From Paraburkholderia sp. IMGN_8 (GTDB taxonomy: Bacteria > Pseudomonadota > Gammaproteobacteria > Burkholderiales > Burkholderiaceae), in the NCBI RefSeq assembly GCF_038050405.1, contig NZ_CP150900.1:1798001-1862000 (forward strand): DNA of 64,000 nt, in the 5' to 3' direction. Position 1 is the first letter of the stretch. Each line of letters starts with the position of its first letter. The position numbers were made by a program, and so were the translations under genes. Positions 17,323-25,640 of the stretch are shown here, one piece after another. The notes below the pieces were generated by a model. That model did not search any database, was not told where the DNA came from, and worked only from the letters and a program-made list of their open reading frames with translations.

Positions 17323-17889
17323 TTAGTTTCCGATGAACTTGACGCACCGCTGATGAAGTGAAGTTATTTCGGACATTGTGTCCGGATTCAGAACAACTGC
17401 CTTCAGGCCCGCTTCGGTTCTCGAACCTCCGGACAAATCGATTTGGTAACCGGCTTGTACCGCGTTGCCAATAACGAAGTTGCTACCGGTTGTCGGCATA
17501 AAAACGATGGTTTTCATCACGCCGTCAGTCTGGGGGGTTGCCGCGTTCGTACCCGGGCACAGGGCTCGACTGAACTGACCACCCGCCAATTCCCCTAGCA
17601 TCGTGTACCGGGTACGCCCGTTTGGATGCAGGGTATCGCGATCACAGCCGCAAAAAGTACCTTGCCCATCAAAAAATGCATATTCGAGCGTTAGAGTCAA
17701 CGGTGTGGGGTTGAGAAAAACAAACTCTGTATCTTCCGTTGCAATCTGAGATGCCGGGTTTCTGACATCAGTAAATTTATCATTGAGTTTCCAATGCCCG
17801 ACCAGATAGGGCCCGGAATCGGCTGCCGTTGCCAAACCTGCATAAAGTAAGGCCGTCAACAGTCCAATCACAGCAGAGCGCTTGTTCAT
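17323..17889 (-). CDS. Secreted hypothetical protein
   Basis: 188 residues with GGAGG upstream of the ATG at 17889. A clear signal peptide (MNKRSAVIGLLTALLYAGLA, cleavage after TA|AD) precedes an all-beta-looking mature part: 'GHWKLNDKFTDVRNPASQIA', 'EFVFLNPTPLTLTLEYAFFD', 'FCGCDRDTLHPNGRTRYTML', and 'MKTIVFMPTTGSNFVIGNAV'. Four cysteines (two in FCGC) may form disulfides. Exported to the periplasm or surface; family not recognised. It has normal codon use and seems intact inside a decayed region. Confidence 0.7.
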   Translation of the reverse strand: MNKRSAVIGLLTALLYAGLATAADSGPYLVGHWKLNDKFTDVRNPASQIATEDTEFVFLNPTPLTLTLEYAFFDGQGTFCGCDRDTLHPNGRTRYTMLGELAGGQFSRALCPGTNAATPQTDGVMKTIVFMPTTGSNFVIGNAVQAGYQIDLSGGSRTEAGLKAVVLNPDTMSEITSLHQRCVKFIGN

Positions 17890-18390
17890 TTTCAGCCTCC
17901 GTCTCAGATAAAGTCAGACCCTCGGTCTCTTGGCAGAACCGAAGGCGCCAGGGTTTGTCTGATCCATACGCTCGACTTGCAGAGAATCAGGATCCATTCA
18001 CCCACGAGAGTGACCGCCAACGACAAAGTGGAGCACGCAACGTCACTGTCCGCACGCAGGGTGATAATGTCCTGCACACAACGACCCACCACGTAACCGT
18101 CTGGCGACAGTCTCTGTTTCAAATGATAGGTCGCGACCGCTAGCCGCTTCAAACCGATCGTGGCCGGGTAATACCCGGAGAATCGTCAGGGTGCCGTCGT
18201 GCGGTGCGCAGACCGTTCAGGTTCGAAAGATCGCGTCCATGGAAATTGGAGGCAGGCTCAGGGGTGTCAACTGGTCAAGTCCGGTCAGATGTGCACGCCG
18301 ATCGATGTCCCTTCACGGTTTTCGGCACCAATCGCATGACGCCGACGCCTGTTGTTGCGGGCCGCTGTTCGAACGGGCCCGCCAAACGAT
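17890..18390. other. No gene recognised
   Basis: About 500 bp upstream of the secreted protein and downstream of the cupredoxin remnant. Some short frames exist but none has a start signal or recognisable motif. Confidence 0.35.
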
Positions 18391-18654
18391 TTACGGCGCC
18401 ACGACAAGCGCCGTGCATTCCCGCTTCATAGTGTCCGGGCCGGGCGCGAGCTTGAATGTCGCGCGCTTGCTCTTGCCCGGCGCGATGTCTTCGATTTCCC
18501 CGATCTTTCTCAGCTTGTGCTCCAGCACCCGCCCTTTGCTGACGGGCAGCGCACCATCGGCGAGATCCGTCCTCAGCACGACGAGTTCGTGCTCCATGTT
18601 GTTGTCCGCGGATGCCCCCCTGTCGTCGATCTCGAACAAGGCCACCGCTTCGCG
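18391..18654 (-). pseudogene. Cupredoxin (plastocyanin/azurin-like) remnant
   Basis: Minus strand: 'VALFEIDDRGASADNNMEHE', 'LVVLRTDLADGALPVSKGRV', 'KLRKIGEIEDIAPGKSKRAT', 'FKLAPG', and, after a frame change, 'GHYEAGMHGA'. This is the core of small copper-binding cupredoxins. The segment that should carry the Cys ligand (between 'LAPG' and 'GHYEAGMH') is missing, and the C terminus alternates between frames. The N-terminal signal peptide is replaced by a chemoreceptor fragment. No functional blue-copper site can form. Confidence 0.6.
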
Positions 18655-18660
18655 CGAACC

Positions 18661-18750
18661 ATTCGCTTGCCGCCGTCGACTGCGCCGCCGCCGAAGCTTC
18701 CTCCACCAGCGCGGCATTCTGCTGCGTCACCTGGTCCATCTGGCTGGCTG
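18661..18750 (-). pseudogene. Methyl-accepting chemotaxis protein fragment
   Basis: Minus-strand 'QMDQVTQQNAALVEEASAAA' is the highly conserved stretch near the C-terminal methylation helix of chemoreceptors. Only about 30 codons remain. It runs straight into the cupredoxin remnant, a deletion junction. Confidence 0.6.
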
Positions 18751-18934
18751 CAATCAATTTCGCTTGCGCTCACCGGAATATTTTCCGCACTCAGCCGTTT
18801 ATTGCGCACGTGCGGTCCCCTGCTTGTTGGCTTGTTGGCTTGTTGCGCGTCTTGCGGCCGGGCCGCCGTGAACGCTGTTGCTTCCCGCGGCGCCGGCCAT
18901 TGCCGCACGAGTCAGCGAGGCGCTGCCCACGCGA

Positions 18935-19566
18935 GGTGCCACCCCCAACGTCGCGTCCCGCACGTGGCACACATGGCGGCCTGTGGCGCCGGCTGCTGCT
19001 CGCGCTGTGCGGCACGGTCGTCGCGCTCGGCGCAACACACGCTGCGTACGCCGAGGATCGCACGCCGCTGCTGCCGCCGCCCGTCGTCACGTCGACCACC
19101 ATACCGGCGAACGGCGACCTGAATCCGTATGGCATTGTCTTCGTGCCGGACGGCTTTTCTTCCTTCGGCAAGATCGCGCCGGGCGACCTGCTGGTTTCGA
19201 ACTTCAACAACGCGCAGAACATGCAGGGCACCGGCACCACGATCGTCAAGATCGTGCCGGGCGCGAAGCAGGCCGAGACATTCTCCCAGCTCCACGCTAC
19301 GCCCCAGTCCCCCATCGGCCTGACCATTGCGCTTGGCGTGCTGCGCGGCGGCTTCGTGCTGGTCAGCAACACGGCACGTTCAACACGATCCAGCCCGGCT
19401 CGCTGATCGTCGTGAACCGCAACGGCGTGCCGGTCGGGGAATTCAAGGGCACCCCGACGATCAACGGACCGTGGGGCCTGACGATTTTCGATCAGGTCGA
19501 TCACGCAAAAGTGTTCGTCTCGAACGTGCTGGGCCGAAACGTTGTGCGGCTCGACGTGACCGTTGT
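18935..19566 (+). pseudogene. Secreted NHL-like repeat protein, frameshifted and truncated
   Basis: A signal-peptide-like segment ('WRRLLLALCGTVVALGATHA', then AYA) leads into 'NGDLNPYGIVFVPDGFSSFG', 'KIAPGDLLVSNFNNAQNMQG', and 'SPIGLTIALGVLRGGFVLVS'. After about 19370 it continues in another frame with 'TFNTIQPGSLIVVNRNGVPV', 'GEFKGTPTINGPWGLTIFDQ' and 'AKVFVSNVLGRNVVRLDVTV'. A single missing G explains the switch. The frame ends where the ISKra4 element begins (19586), so the 3' part was lost to that insertion or a related deletion. Probably a periplasmic beta-propeller; function unknown. Confidence 0.6.
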
Positions 19567-19585
19567 TGAAGCCCTTCAAAACCGG

Positions 19586-21097
19586 GAGTGGATGAAAAAT
19601 GGGGGAGGGGCGTTCACTGTTGAGCGAACTCAGGCGATCTAAAGTGAGGGAGCCGCTTGGCGAAACAGGTCTCAAGTCGCCCATCGAGTAGCTCTACCCG
19701 CGTTTGCAGAAGGTAGTGAGCGCCCTTCATCGACCAACGCATTTGTTGACGTTTCGTGAGTCGTCGGTTTATCAAATGATTCATGACCGATTCGGCCGAG
19801 GCAGACGATACCCGACGGCCGGCCATGCGAGCCCGTTGATAGTCGATAAGGTCATAGCGATTGTTCACGAGGAAAGTCAACATTCGAGCGGCTCCGCTAC
19901 ACGCAGTACCTGCGCAAAGATCATAGAACTTCGGCATAGATCCGATTTCAAGATCCAGCGAAGCGATGAGCGTGCGTAGGATCTCGATTGCCACGTCGCC
20001 CCGCCCACGCCATAGCTTGTCGCGCACGCGATTTAATAGTCGCTCGCATCACTGCATCACCATGGGTCGCTGGAGCAGAGGAAATGTGTACGCGCAGAGC
20101 GCCGACCGCACAGCGTAAAGTTTCATGCCGATGTGGAACCAGTCGAGAATCCGCGGTGCGACGCAAGGCGCCACTGACGTTACTAGCGATCGCATACCTC
20201 GGGCACCGTCTGTGACCACGTCAACCATTGTGGACCGAACCCAACCACACTGGTCGAGTGCGGCAGCGACCAGCACGCGTGTCAGGCTAGGGCGCTGGAG
20301 TGCGCACGCGAATCGTCGAGCCGCTATGCCGTCACATTCGACACGGCCCGCTATAACTTCAAACTTGCACACATTCTCCTGCGGAACCGCGGTGATCACG
20401 GTGCCGTCAATTGCGAGACGCAAATGCCTGGCGCCTTCAAGGAGTTGGGTTCCCGCGAACCATCCGACGTGGAACTGGTCGTTTTCAATGTGCTCACCGC
20501 AGTCGAGCGTCTCTTTGCGAACAGTGGCGTGAGACAGGGTGTGCAACCCGGCGAGGTCGGCGACGTTGCGCGCAGCAAGCGGCCCCTTGCTGCGCGCACA
20601 GGTACGCAAGCTCCGGCGTACGTCGTCCCGGTAGCAAGGTTTCTATCGGACACTCGGAGAATCGCAAATCCGCCGGCTCATCGTTCTCGTCCAGCGGTTC
20701 AGGGGGGCACAAGCAGGATATCACTCGGGGCACTTGAACTCTGACGTTGCCCAACGTAGTTGCAAAGACGCGAGGGCGCCAGTCTTTTATGCGGCGGTAT
20801 CGCCCGCAATGCCTGCAGCGTCGACGCTGAGCGTCGTAGGCACGGATCTGGTCTTGGGCCACCGCATGTTGAAGGCTGGACAGCAGACTTTTTCCCTCGG
20901 ACTTCGACAATCCAAAGTCAGCCAGGGTGGCTCCTTCGAGCGGGCGCTGGAACCTAGCTAATGGCACTTTCTCATCGGGACCGTCCCGCTGCAGGTAAAT
21001 CGTCCAATGCATATCCATTTGTCACATCGGCTCACGGGTGTCAGCGGTAGATTAGTGCAAAGTGGCGTGCTCCCCCAGTTTTTGTCCGCTCCCACTC
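19586..21097 (-). mobile_element. ISKra4-family insertion sequence (degraded)
   Basis: Imperfect terminal inverted repeats bound the element: the left end reads GAGTGGATGAAAAATGGGGG (19586-19605), and the right end, on the opposite strand, begins GAGTGGGAGCGGACAAAAAC (from 21097 down). Inside lies a minus-strand transposase in three frames. About 1.5 kb. No target duplication was identified with certainty. Confidence 0.65.
19614..21018 (-). pseudogene. ISKra4-family transposase, frameshifted
   Basis: Three pieces join into one transposase. The N terminus (21018 down) is MDMHWTIYLQRDGPDEKVPL with 'FGLSKSEGKSLLSSLQHAV' and a CxxC zinc finger 'CRHCGR'. The middle (about 20609-20049) has 'LSHATVRKETLDCGEHIE', 'LRLAIDGTVITAVP' and 'MVDVVTDGARGMRSL'; 'RILDWFHIGMKL' follows. 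The C terminus (20027-19614) has 'SVMNHLINRRLTKRQQMRWS' and 'MKGAHYLLQTRVELLDGRL'. Frame changes near 20.58 and 20.04 kb inactivate it. Confidence 0.75.
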
Positions 21098-21463
21098 GCC
21101 ACGCAGATTCGAGTACGGCACCGTACTGACTGCTATCACGATTGCGCGCAGCCTGTTTCTTAGGGTGACCACTCTCCCATTCTGAGCTGTTCGGCACGAG
21201 CGGCGGGCACAGCGATCATCCTCAATTCCCTGCAACGATTGCTGCTGCCTGCAAGGTGGGGCAACTGCCAGGACGATGAACGGGTTCTCGCAAATGTGAC
21301 GTATCGACGCGATCCAGGCAAGGGACATCACCGCATGCTCGACGGGCTTTAAGCAGAACATGACGTGCATCCTCGGCACGACACTTCGACGGTTCAGATA
21401 TTCGTGCTTGCGGAACAGGCAACAGGTCCGCCTATGGGCTTGATGCATTGAATGGAGTTCGAA
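21098..21463. other. Intergenic region with a GTACGG palindrome
   Basis: No coding frame is convincing. A 16-bp perfect palindrome-type site AGTACGGCACCGTACT lies at 21112-21127. It is related to the sites upstream of the SYLF genes. Confidence 0.4.
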
Positions 21464-21898
21464 ATGAAAAAACGTGAGGTCTTGCTCTTGCAGTTAATTG
21501 TGGTTCTGGGCGCCACACTCAGTGGGGAGATAGCGGTTGCGGCTGACGGGAGTCTTCCGCCGACGCAGCGTGCGGGGGAGGTGACATATTTGTCGGGAGG
21601 TATCGGGATAGATCAGTCGCGGGCCATCAAAGATGTTATGCGCGACTACTCTCTGGTGCTCACGTTCGTTGGTACGACGCGAAACGGGAATGAATATCTG
21701 TCCGACGTGCCGGTTACCATTACGGATGTGAACGGGAACACAGTTTTGGACACGTCGTCGGACGGCCCGTTTATGCTGGCGTCTCTTCCCAAAGGGCGTT
21801 ATACGATCACCGCCAGCTACAAGGGAAAAACAGAACAACGCACGGTGAATATTTCGACTTCCCAGCACGCGCGCCAAGTGTTCACCTGGGTCATGTAA
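21464..21898 (+). CDS. Secreted protein with a carboxypeptidase-regulatory-like (Ig-type) domain
   Basis: 144 residues from ATG 21464, which has GGAG 8 nt upstream and opens a signal peptide (MKKREVLLLQLIVVLGATLS, cleavage near AVA|AD). The mature part has a conserved 'GGIGIDQSRAIKDVMRDYSL' segment followed by a small beta-sandwich: 'VPVTITDVNGNTVLDTSSDG' and 'LPKGRYTITASYKGKTEQRT'. Such domains are passive binding or spacer modules in periplasmic proteins. Standalone proteins of this size are common in Burkholderiaceae; role unknown. An ATG at 21452 is possible. Confidence 0.75.
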   Translation: MKKREVLLLQLIVVLGATLSGEIAVAADGSLPPTQRAGEVTYLSGGIGIDQSRAIKDVMRDYSLVLTFVGTTRNGNEYLSDVPVTITDVNGNTVLDTSSDGPFMLASLPKGRYTITASYKGKTEQRTVNISTSQHARQVFTWVM

Positions 21899-22050
21899 GT
21901 GTTGCGGCTCGGCTGGGATAGTGGAATGGGGCGTCGCGAATTCCCTGCGCTCTCGACGGTAGCGTCCGTTAGCTGATGCGCTATCTAGCGGCCAACCGGA
22001 CACTTCCCGTATGAGTTGCAGGGATCTAACGCGTGACGCTGCCGCGAGGC

Positions 22051-22131
22051 GCGTTCCTGTCAACCAGCAATGGAGTGACGGCCGGCGCAACGCTCGATGG
22101 TACGAAGGTCAACCGCCTCAAGTCTCTGTGA
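22051..22131 (+). pseudogene. SYLF (YSC84) lipoprotein C-terminal remnant
   Basis: The frame 'FLSTSNGVTAGATLDGTKVN' then 'RLKSL' and stop at 22129-22131 matches the last 25 residues of the three SYLF genes at 31.2, 44.2 and 47.4 kb ('LTN.GLMAG.T.(E/D)GTKV.RLKSL'). The first 170 codons are missing. A DUF3096 gene follows 61 bp later, as in the intact cassettes. Confidence 0.7.
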
Positions 22132-22192
22132 CGCAGGCAGATACGCGGAACTTGCGTACGACTCATTCCGGGTTCGATTCAGGAGGAACATC

Positions 22193-22339
22193 ATGCCCAT
22201 GCTCACAAACGCCGGCCCGCTGGTTTCACTGATTGCCGGCATTCTGATTCTTGTTGTCCCACGTCTGTTGAACTACATCGTCGCGATCTACCTGATTGTT
22301 ATTGGATTGCTGGGGCTTTTCGGGAGCCATATTCACTGA
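22193..22339 (+). CDS. DUF3096 small membrane protein
   Basis: 48 residues; AGGAGG lies at good spacing before the ATG. The protein is almost one hydrophobic hairpin: MPMLTNAGPLVSLIAGILIL, 'VVPRLLNYIVAIYLIVIGLL' and a 'GLFGSHIH' tail. It is nearly identical to the copies at 44034-44180 and 48004-48150. Inner-membrane location is expected; function unknown. Here its SYLF partner is only a remnant, yet this gene is intact. Confidence 0.8.
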   Translation: MPMLTNAGPLVSLIAGILILVVPRLLNYIVAIYLIVIGLLGLFGSHIH

Positions 22340-22412
22340 TGCGACGTCCGGCGGTGTCGACGAGGAAGCTCAGCAGCACAGCGTACGGTGACGCCTAATC
22401 CGGCTGGATCAT

Positions 22413-23435
22413 TCACGACTCGCCCAGAAGCCTGTCACTCTCGCGTTTGACCACCTTGTAGCACTCGCAAACCTGCACTTCCAGGGCGCGACGGTTCAAG
22501 ACCTCGATCAGCCCCCGGGTGTAACGGATGACCCCGTCATCCTGCAGTTTTCTCGCCGTCTCCGTCACGCCTGCTCTGCGCACGCCCAACATGTTCGCAA
22601 TCAGTTCCTGCGTCATGTGCACATCATTCGACTCCAGGCGATCGAGGCTTAGGAGCAGCCAGCGGCAGAACTGCTGGGCTATCGAATGATGCCGGTTGCA
22701 AACGGCGGTTTGTGCCATCTGTGTAATCAGCGCCTGCGTGTATCGCAGGAAAAGGCGCTGTATGGCGCCGCCGCGAGCGAACTCATCCTTCACGATCTGG
22801 CCGCTCAGACGAAACGCCTCGCCGGCGCTCTGCACAATCGCGCGGTTCGGCATGGTCTCGCCGCCCATAAAGAGCGCGACACCCAGCAGTCCGTCTCGAC
22901 CCACCACGGCAATCTCCGCGGACGCACCGTTTTCCATGACATACAGCATGGAGATGATGGCGGTGGTCGGAAGATAGACATGGCTGAGATGGTCGCCTGA
23001 TTCATAAACCACCTGGCCCAGCGGCATGGTCACCAGCGAGAGGTGGGGTTCGATACGGCCGCGCTCGTCGGGCGGCAATGCGGCCAGCAGACGATTCAGG
23101 TTCGCAGGGGAGCCGGTCGTTTCGCGGGCGTCCTCGCGCTCCTTTTCGAGCGCGTGATCTCGCCCGTTGACTCTCGCAATGAGGTGTTCATGAAGCCCGA
23201 TCTGCTCTTCGCGATTTTTCTCGGGCAAGAGACTCAGTATCGCTGAGCGCAGCGTGTCGTGGCCCAGCGCATCCAGGATCTTGATTTTGGTCAGGGTCCC
23301 GAGGTCGCTCTTGCCGGTCCGCCACGCTGAGATTTGCGAGCGCGTGAGCCCCAAACCCTCGGCCAGTTGCGCATCGCTGCCGAACTGGCCTCGGCGTTTC
23401 AGCTCATCGAACAACTCATACCAATCGAACTGCAT
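22413..23435 (-). CDS. Crp/Fnr-type regulator with an N-terminal XRE-like DNA-binding domain
   Basis: 340 residues. Residues 1-70 form an XRE/CI-like helix-turn-helix ('AQLAEGLGLTRSQISAWRTG'). After a charged linker (about 75-110) comes a cyclic-nucleotide-binding-type sensor ('MPLGQVVYESGDHLSHVYLP', 'AEIAVVGRDGLLGVALFMGG') and a C-terminal Crp winged helix ('MTQELIANMLGVRRAGVTET'). The last 220 residues closely resemble the two shorter Crp/Fnr genes at 24.6 and 39.1 kb. No Fnr-type cysteine cluster is evident. Two matching palindromes in the divergent intergenic region suggest autoregulation. Confidence 0.85.
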   Translation of the reverse strand: MQFDWYELFDELKRRGQFGSDAQLAEGLGLTRSQISAWRTGKSDLGTLTKIKILDALGHDTLRSAILSLLPEKNREEQIGLHEHLIARVNGRDHALEKEREDARETTGSPANLNRLLAALPPDERGRIEPHLSLVTMPLGQVVYESGDHLSHVYLPTTAIISMLYVMENGASAEIAVVGRDGLLGVALFMGGETMPNRAIVQSAGEAFRLSGQIVKDEFARGGAIQRLFLRYTQALITQMAQTAVCNRHHSIAQQFCRWLLLSLDRLESNDVHMTQELIANMLGVRRAGVTETARKLQDDGVIRYTRGLIEVLNRRALEVQVCECYKVVKRESDRLLGES

Positions 23436-23454
23436 CGTGTGATAGCCGAAATGA

Positions 23455-23472
23455 TGTCAAATTTATTTGACA
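23455..23472. promoter_or_regulatory. Operator-like palindrome, site 1
   Basis: TGTCAAATTTATTTGACA, 7-bp perfect arms (TGTCAAA/TTTGACA) around TTTA, 19 bp upstream of the XRE-Crp gene's start. Repressor binding here would block that gene's promoter. Confidence 0.6.
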
Positions 23473-23511
23473 TGGATTGGCCGCCGTGAAATACTCGCCG
23501 TTGGGCCAATG

Positions 23512-23529
23512 TGTCAAATTTGTTCGACA
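23512..23529. promoter_or_regulatory. Operator-like palindrome, site 2
   Basis: TGTCAAATTTGTTCGACA, the same 18-bp motif with one arm mismatch, 57 bp from site 1 and 87 bp upstream of the divergent gene at 23617. Two sites with the same spacing to a regulator gene suggest cooperative or looping control. Confidence 0.6.
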
Positions 23530-23616
23530 TTTATAGCATACGCACCCTCTTGTCGTGATGCTGGGTTCACGCCTCTGGCATTCATGCCGCGCTCGTGCAT
23601 TCCATGGGATAGCCGC

Positions 23617-23988
23617 ATGAGCGATTCACCTTCGTATCTCCGTCTCCCTTCCGCGCTCTCCAAGAGGCCGCTGGCCGTCATTTCCCCATCGCTCGACGAC
23701 GATCAGTTTGCCGCCCATCAGGTTGAATTCATCAAGCACGTGTTCGGTTACTGTGCCTACCTGCGAGAACGCTCCCGCGAAACACCCATGTCCGACGCGT
23801 TTCTGTCGGTCTTCGTGAACCTCTTTGACGCGATGGACGCGAATGCGCCGGACGATGCACGCCGGTGCGCCGGACAGTTGCTGAAGATTTTCCGGGTGGT
23901 CATTCCTGAGTTCGACCTTGAGCTGCGGACGCAATTGGCACCTCATTTGCCGCCCGACATCGAAACGCAAGTGCTGGAAAAATCCTGA
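23617..23988 (+). CDS. Hypothetical protein divergent from the XRE-Crp regulator
   Basis: 123 residues from ATG 23617, reading MSDSPSYLRLPSALSKRPLA.. then a helical body 'AHQVEFIKHVFGYCAYLRER', 'MSDAFLSVFVNLFDAMDANA' and 'IPEFDLELRTQLAPHLPPDI'. It appears to be a small all-helical cytoplasmic protein. Family not recognised. The shared operator region makes it a likely target of the divergent regulator. Confidence 0.6.
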   Translation: MSDSPSYLRLPSALSKRPLAVISPSLDDDQFAAHQVEFIKHVFGYCAYLRERSRETPMSDAFLSVFVNLFDAMDANAPDDARRCAGQLLKIFRVVIPEFDLELRTQLAPHLPPDIETQVLEKS

Positions 23989-24158
23989 AAGTCAGCCGCA
24001 AGTGATTCACATGAATCGGCTCGTGCAATTGAGACCGCTTGAGCGATCAAGCAGGGCGATCTTCGATCAAAGTGAAGTACGGTACCGGGCAGAGCGCACA
24101 CCCCTTCGTCAGATAGACTTCCTGCGGTGACGTATGGGGCCGCCGAACGGGAGATGCC

Positions 24159-24380
24159 ATGATCTGCACGGACATTGAAGGCGACTTGCGTGACCTCGAA
24201 AGGCTTATTTCGCGCGTCGTTCCGGACAAGGCGGCACCGTTGGCTCGTTGGCGCGAACGGCTGCAAGTTCTGTTGGAGCGCGACGGTCTCATCCCATTGG
24301 AGCGCCAGCAGCTGACCGTAATCATCGAGCGAATCATCGAACTCCAGCGTGAAACGGGAGCGCGGCGCTACAACGCCTGA
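24159..24380 (+). CDS. Small helical protein of unknown function
   Basis: 73 residues with GGGAGA upstream. MICTDIEGDLRDLERLISRV.. is amphipathic throughout ('LARWRERLQVLLERDGLIPL', 'QQLTVIIERIIELQRETGAR'), suggesting a coiled-coil or helical bundle. A GTACGGTACC site lies about 80 bp upstream (24073-24082). No family recognised. Confidence 0.6.
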   Translation: MICTDIEGDLRDLERLISRVVPDKAAPLARWRERLQVLLERDGLIPLERQQLTVIIERIIELQRETGARRYNA

Positions 24381-24624
24381 ACCGATTACCCTATGTCAAG
24401 GCTTTGCTACGTTTGGCTCTCGCGCGTGACAGCAGGTCCAAATGTACCGCTATGCGTGTGCCACCTATAATTCCAATGTGGGGTGGAGCCTACTGCGGGC
24501 CACCGTGCGTGGTGATGCAATAAGTCGTTCGGAACGGTCATACAACTGCGCCTGACACCACATCTTGTTAGTCGCAATCTTACGAATACGACGCCGCTTC
24601 TTTCAGGATATCGGGGAGTGTCTC

Positions 24625-25344
24625 ATGTTGGACACCAATCAACCGCATGACAACCACCTGCTTGCGGTCTTGCCTGAAGCAGAGTGGGCGCGCATCGGAC
24701 CACATCTGGTACAAGTGGAGATGCCGCTGGGACAGGTCGTCTACGAATCGGGCGACCGCCTTGAGCATGTCTATTTCCCGTCCACCGCAATCGTTTCGCT
24801 GCTGTATGTGATGGAAGACGGCGCGTCAGGCGAGATTGCGATCGTCGGAAATGAGGGAGTGATCGGCATTGCCCTCTTCATGGGGGGCGAAACCACGCCA
24901 AGCCGGGCGGTCGTTCAGAGCGCGGGGAAGGCGTACCGGCTGGAGGCTCGCATCCTGAAGGAGGAGTTCCATCGCGCCGGCCCAATGCAACGGCTGCTGT
25001 TGCGTTATACCCAGGCGCTGATCACGCAGATGGCGCAGACTGCGGTGTGCAACCGGCATCATTCGATCGATAAGCAGTTGTGCCGCTGGTTGCTGCTGAG
25101 CATCGACCGCCTGCCGTCCAACGAACTGAAGATGACCCAGGAACTGATTGCCAACATGCTTGGCGTGCGCCGCCCCGGCGTCACCGAAGCGGCGATGAAG
25201 TTGCAGGATGCAGGCCTGATCCGCTACAGCTATGGTCACATCGAAGTGCTGGATCGACCGGGACTCGAAAAGCGCGTGTGCGAATGCTATGGCGTGGTGA
25301 AGCGGGAATTCGACCGCCTGTTGCCCGACCTGAGAGCGCTATAG
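24625..25344 (+). CDS. Crp/Fnr family transcriptional regulator
   Basis: 239 residues from ATG 24625 (GGGGAG upstream). Residues 10-135 form the cNMP-type sensor ('LGQVVYESGDRLEHVYFPST', 'GEIAIVGNEGVIGIALFMGG'). The dimer helix contains 'ITQMAQTAVCNRHHSIDKQL', and residues 165-225 form the winged helix ('MTQELIANMLGVRRPGVTEA'). It lacks obvious Fe-S cysteines and the Crp cAMP contacts cannot be confirmed. It is a close paralogue of the 39.1 kb gene and of the C-terminal part of the XRE fusion. A TATAAT box at 24466 may belong to its promoter. Confidence 0.88.
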   Translation: MLDTNQPHDNHLLAVLPEAEWARIGPHLVQVEMPLGQVVYESGDRLEHVYFPSTAIVSLLYVMEDGASGEIAIVGNEGVIGIALFMGGETTPSRAVVQSAGKAYRLEARILKEEFHRAGPMQRLLLRYTQALITQMAQTAVCNRHHSIDKQLCRWLLLSIDRLPSNELKMTQELIANMLGVRRPGVTEAAMKLQDAGLIRYSYGHIEVLDRPGLEKRVCECYGVVKREFDRLLPDLRAL

Positions 25345-25640
25345 GTAACGCGTCATTTGCGCGGCAGCGCCGCCCAACCTTGCTCAATGCGGCTGTCGAT
25401 GCGGACGTCAACGGCGCGCTGCACGCGACGACCTGACGGACTGTCGATCTTCAACGCGAGAATTGGGTTGATGCCGATCGGCCGTCGTTACGCATACATT
25501 CTGCTCAACTAAAGATCGATCTTTGCCTGATACCGTACAGACACATGCCTGTCGCGGGAGAGAAGGTTGACCTGATAAATATAGACGAAGGCGAACCCGG
25601 GTGTCGCCATGATGAGGCCCGACTACCATTGGAGACCGCG

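Noticed and set aside
18820..18846. CTTGTTGG tandem repeat as a regulatory or phase-variable tract
   Set aside because: Only three short units in non-coding, decayed sequence, with no gene whose frame or promoter would be switched.
22170..22181. GGGTTCGATTC resembling a tRNA T-loop
   Set aside because: No acceptor, D or anticodon arms can be formed around it. It is part of the DUF3096 leader.
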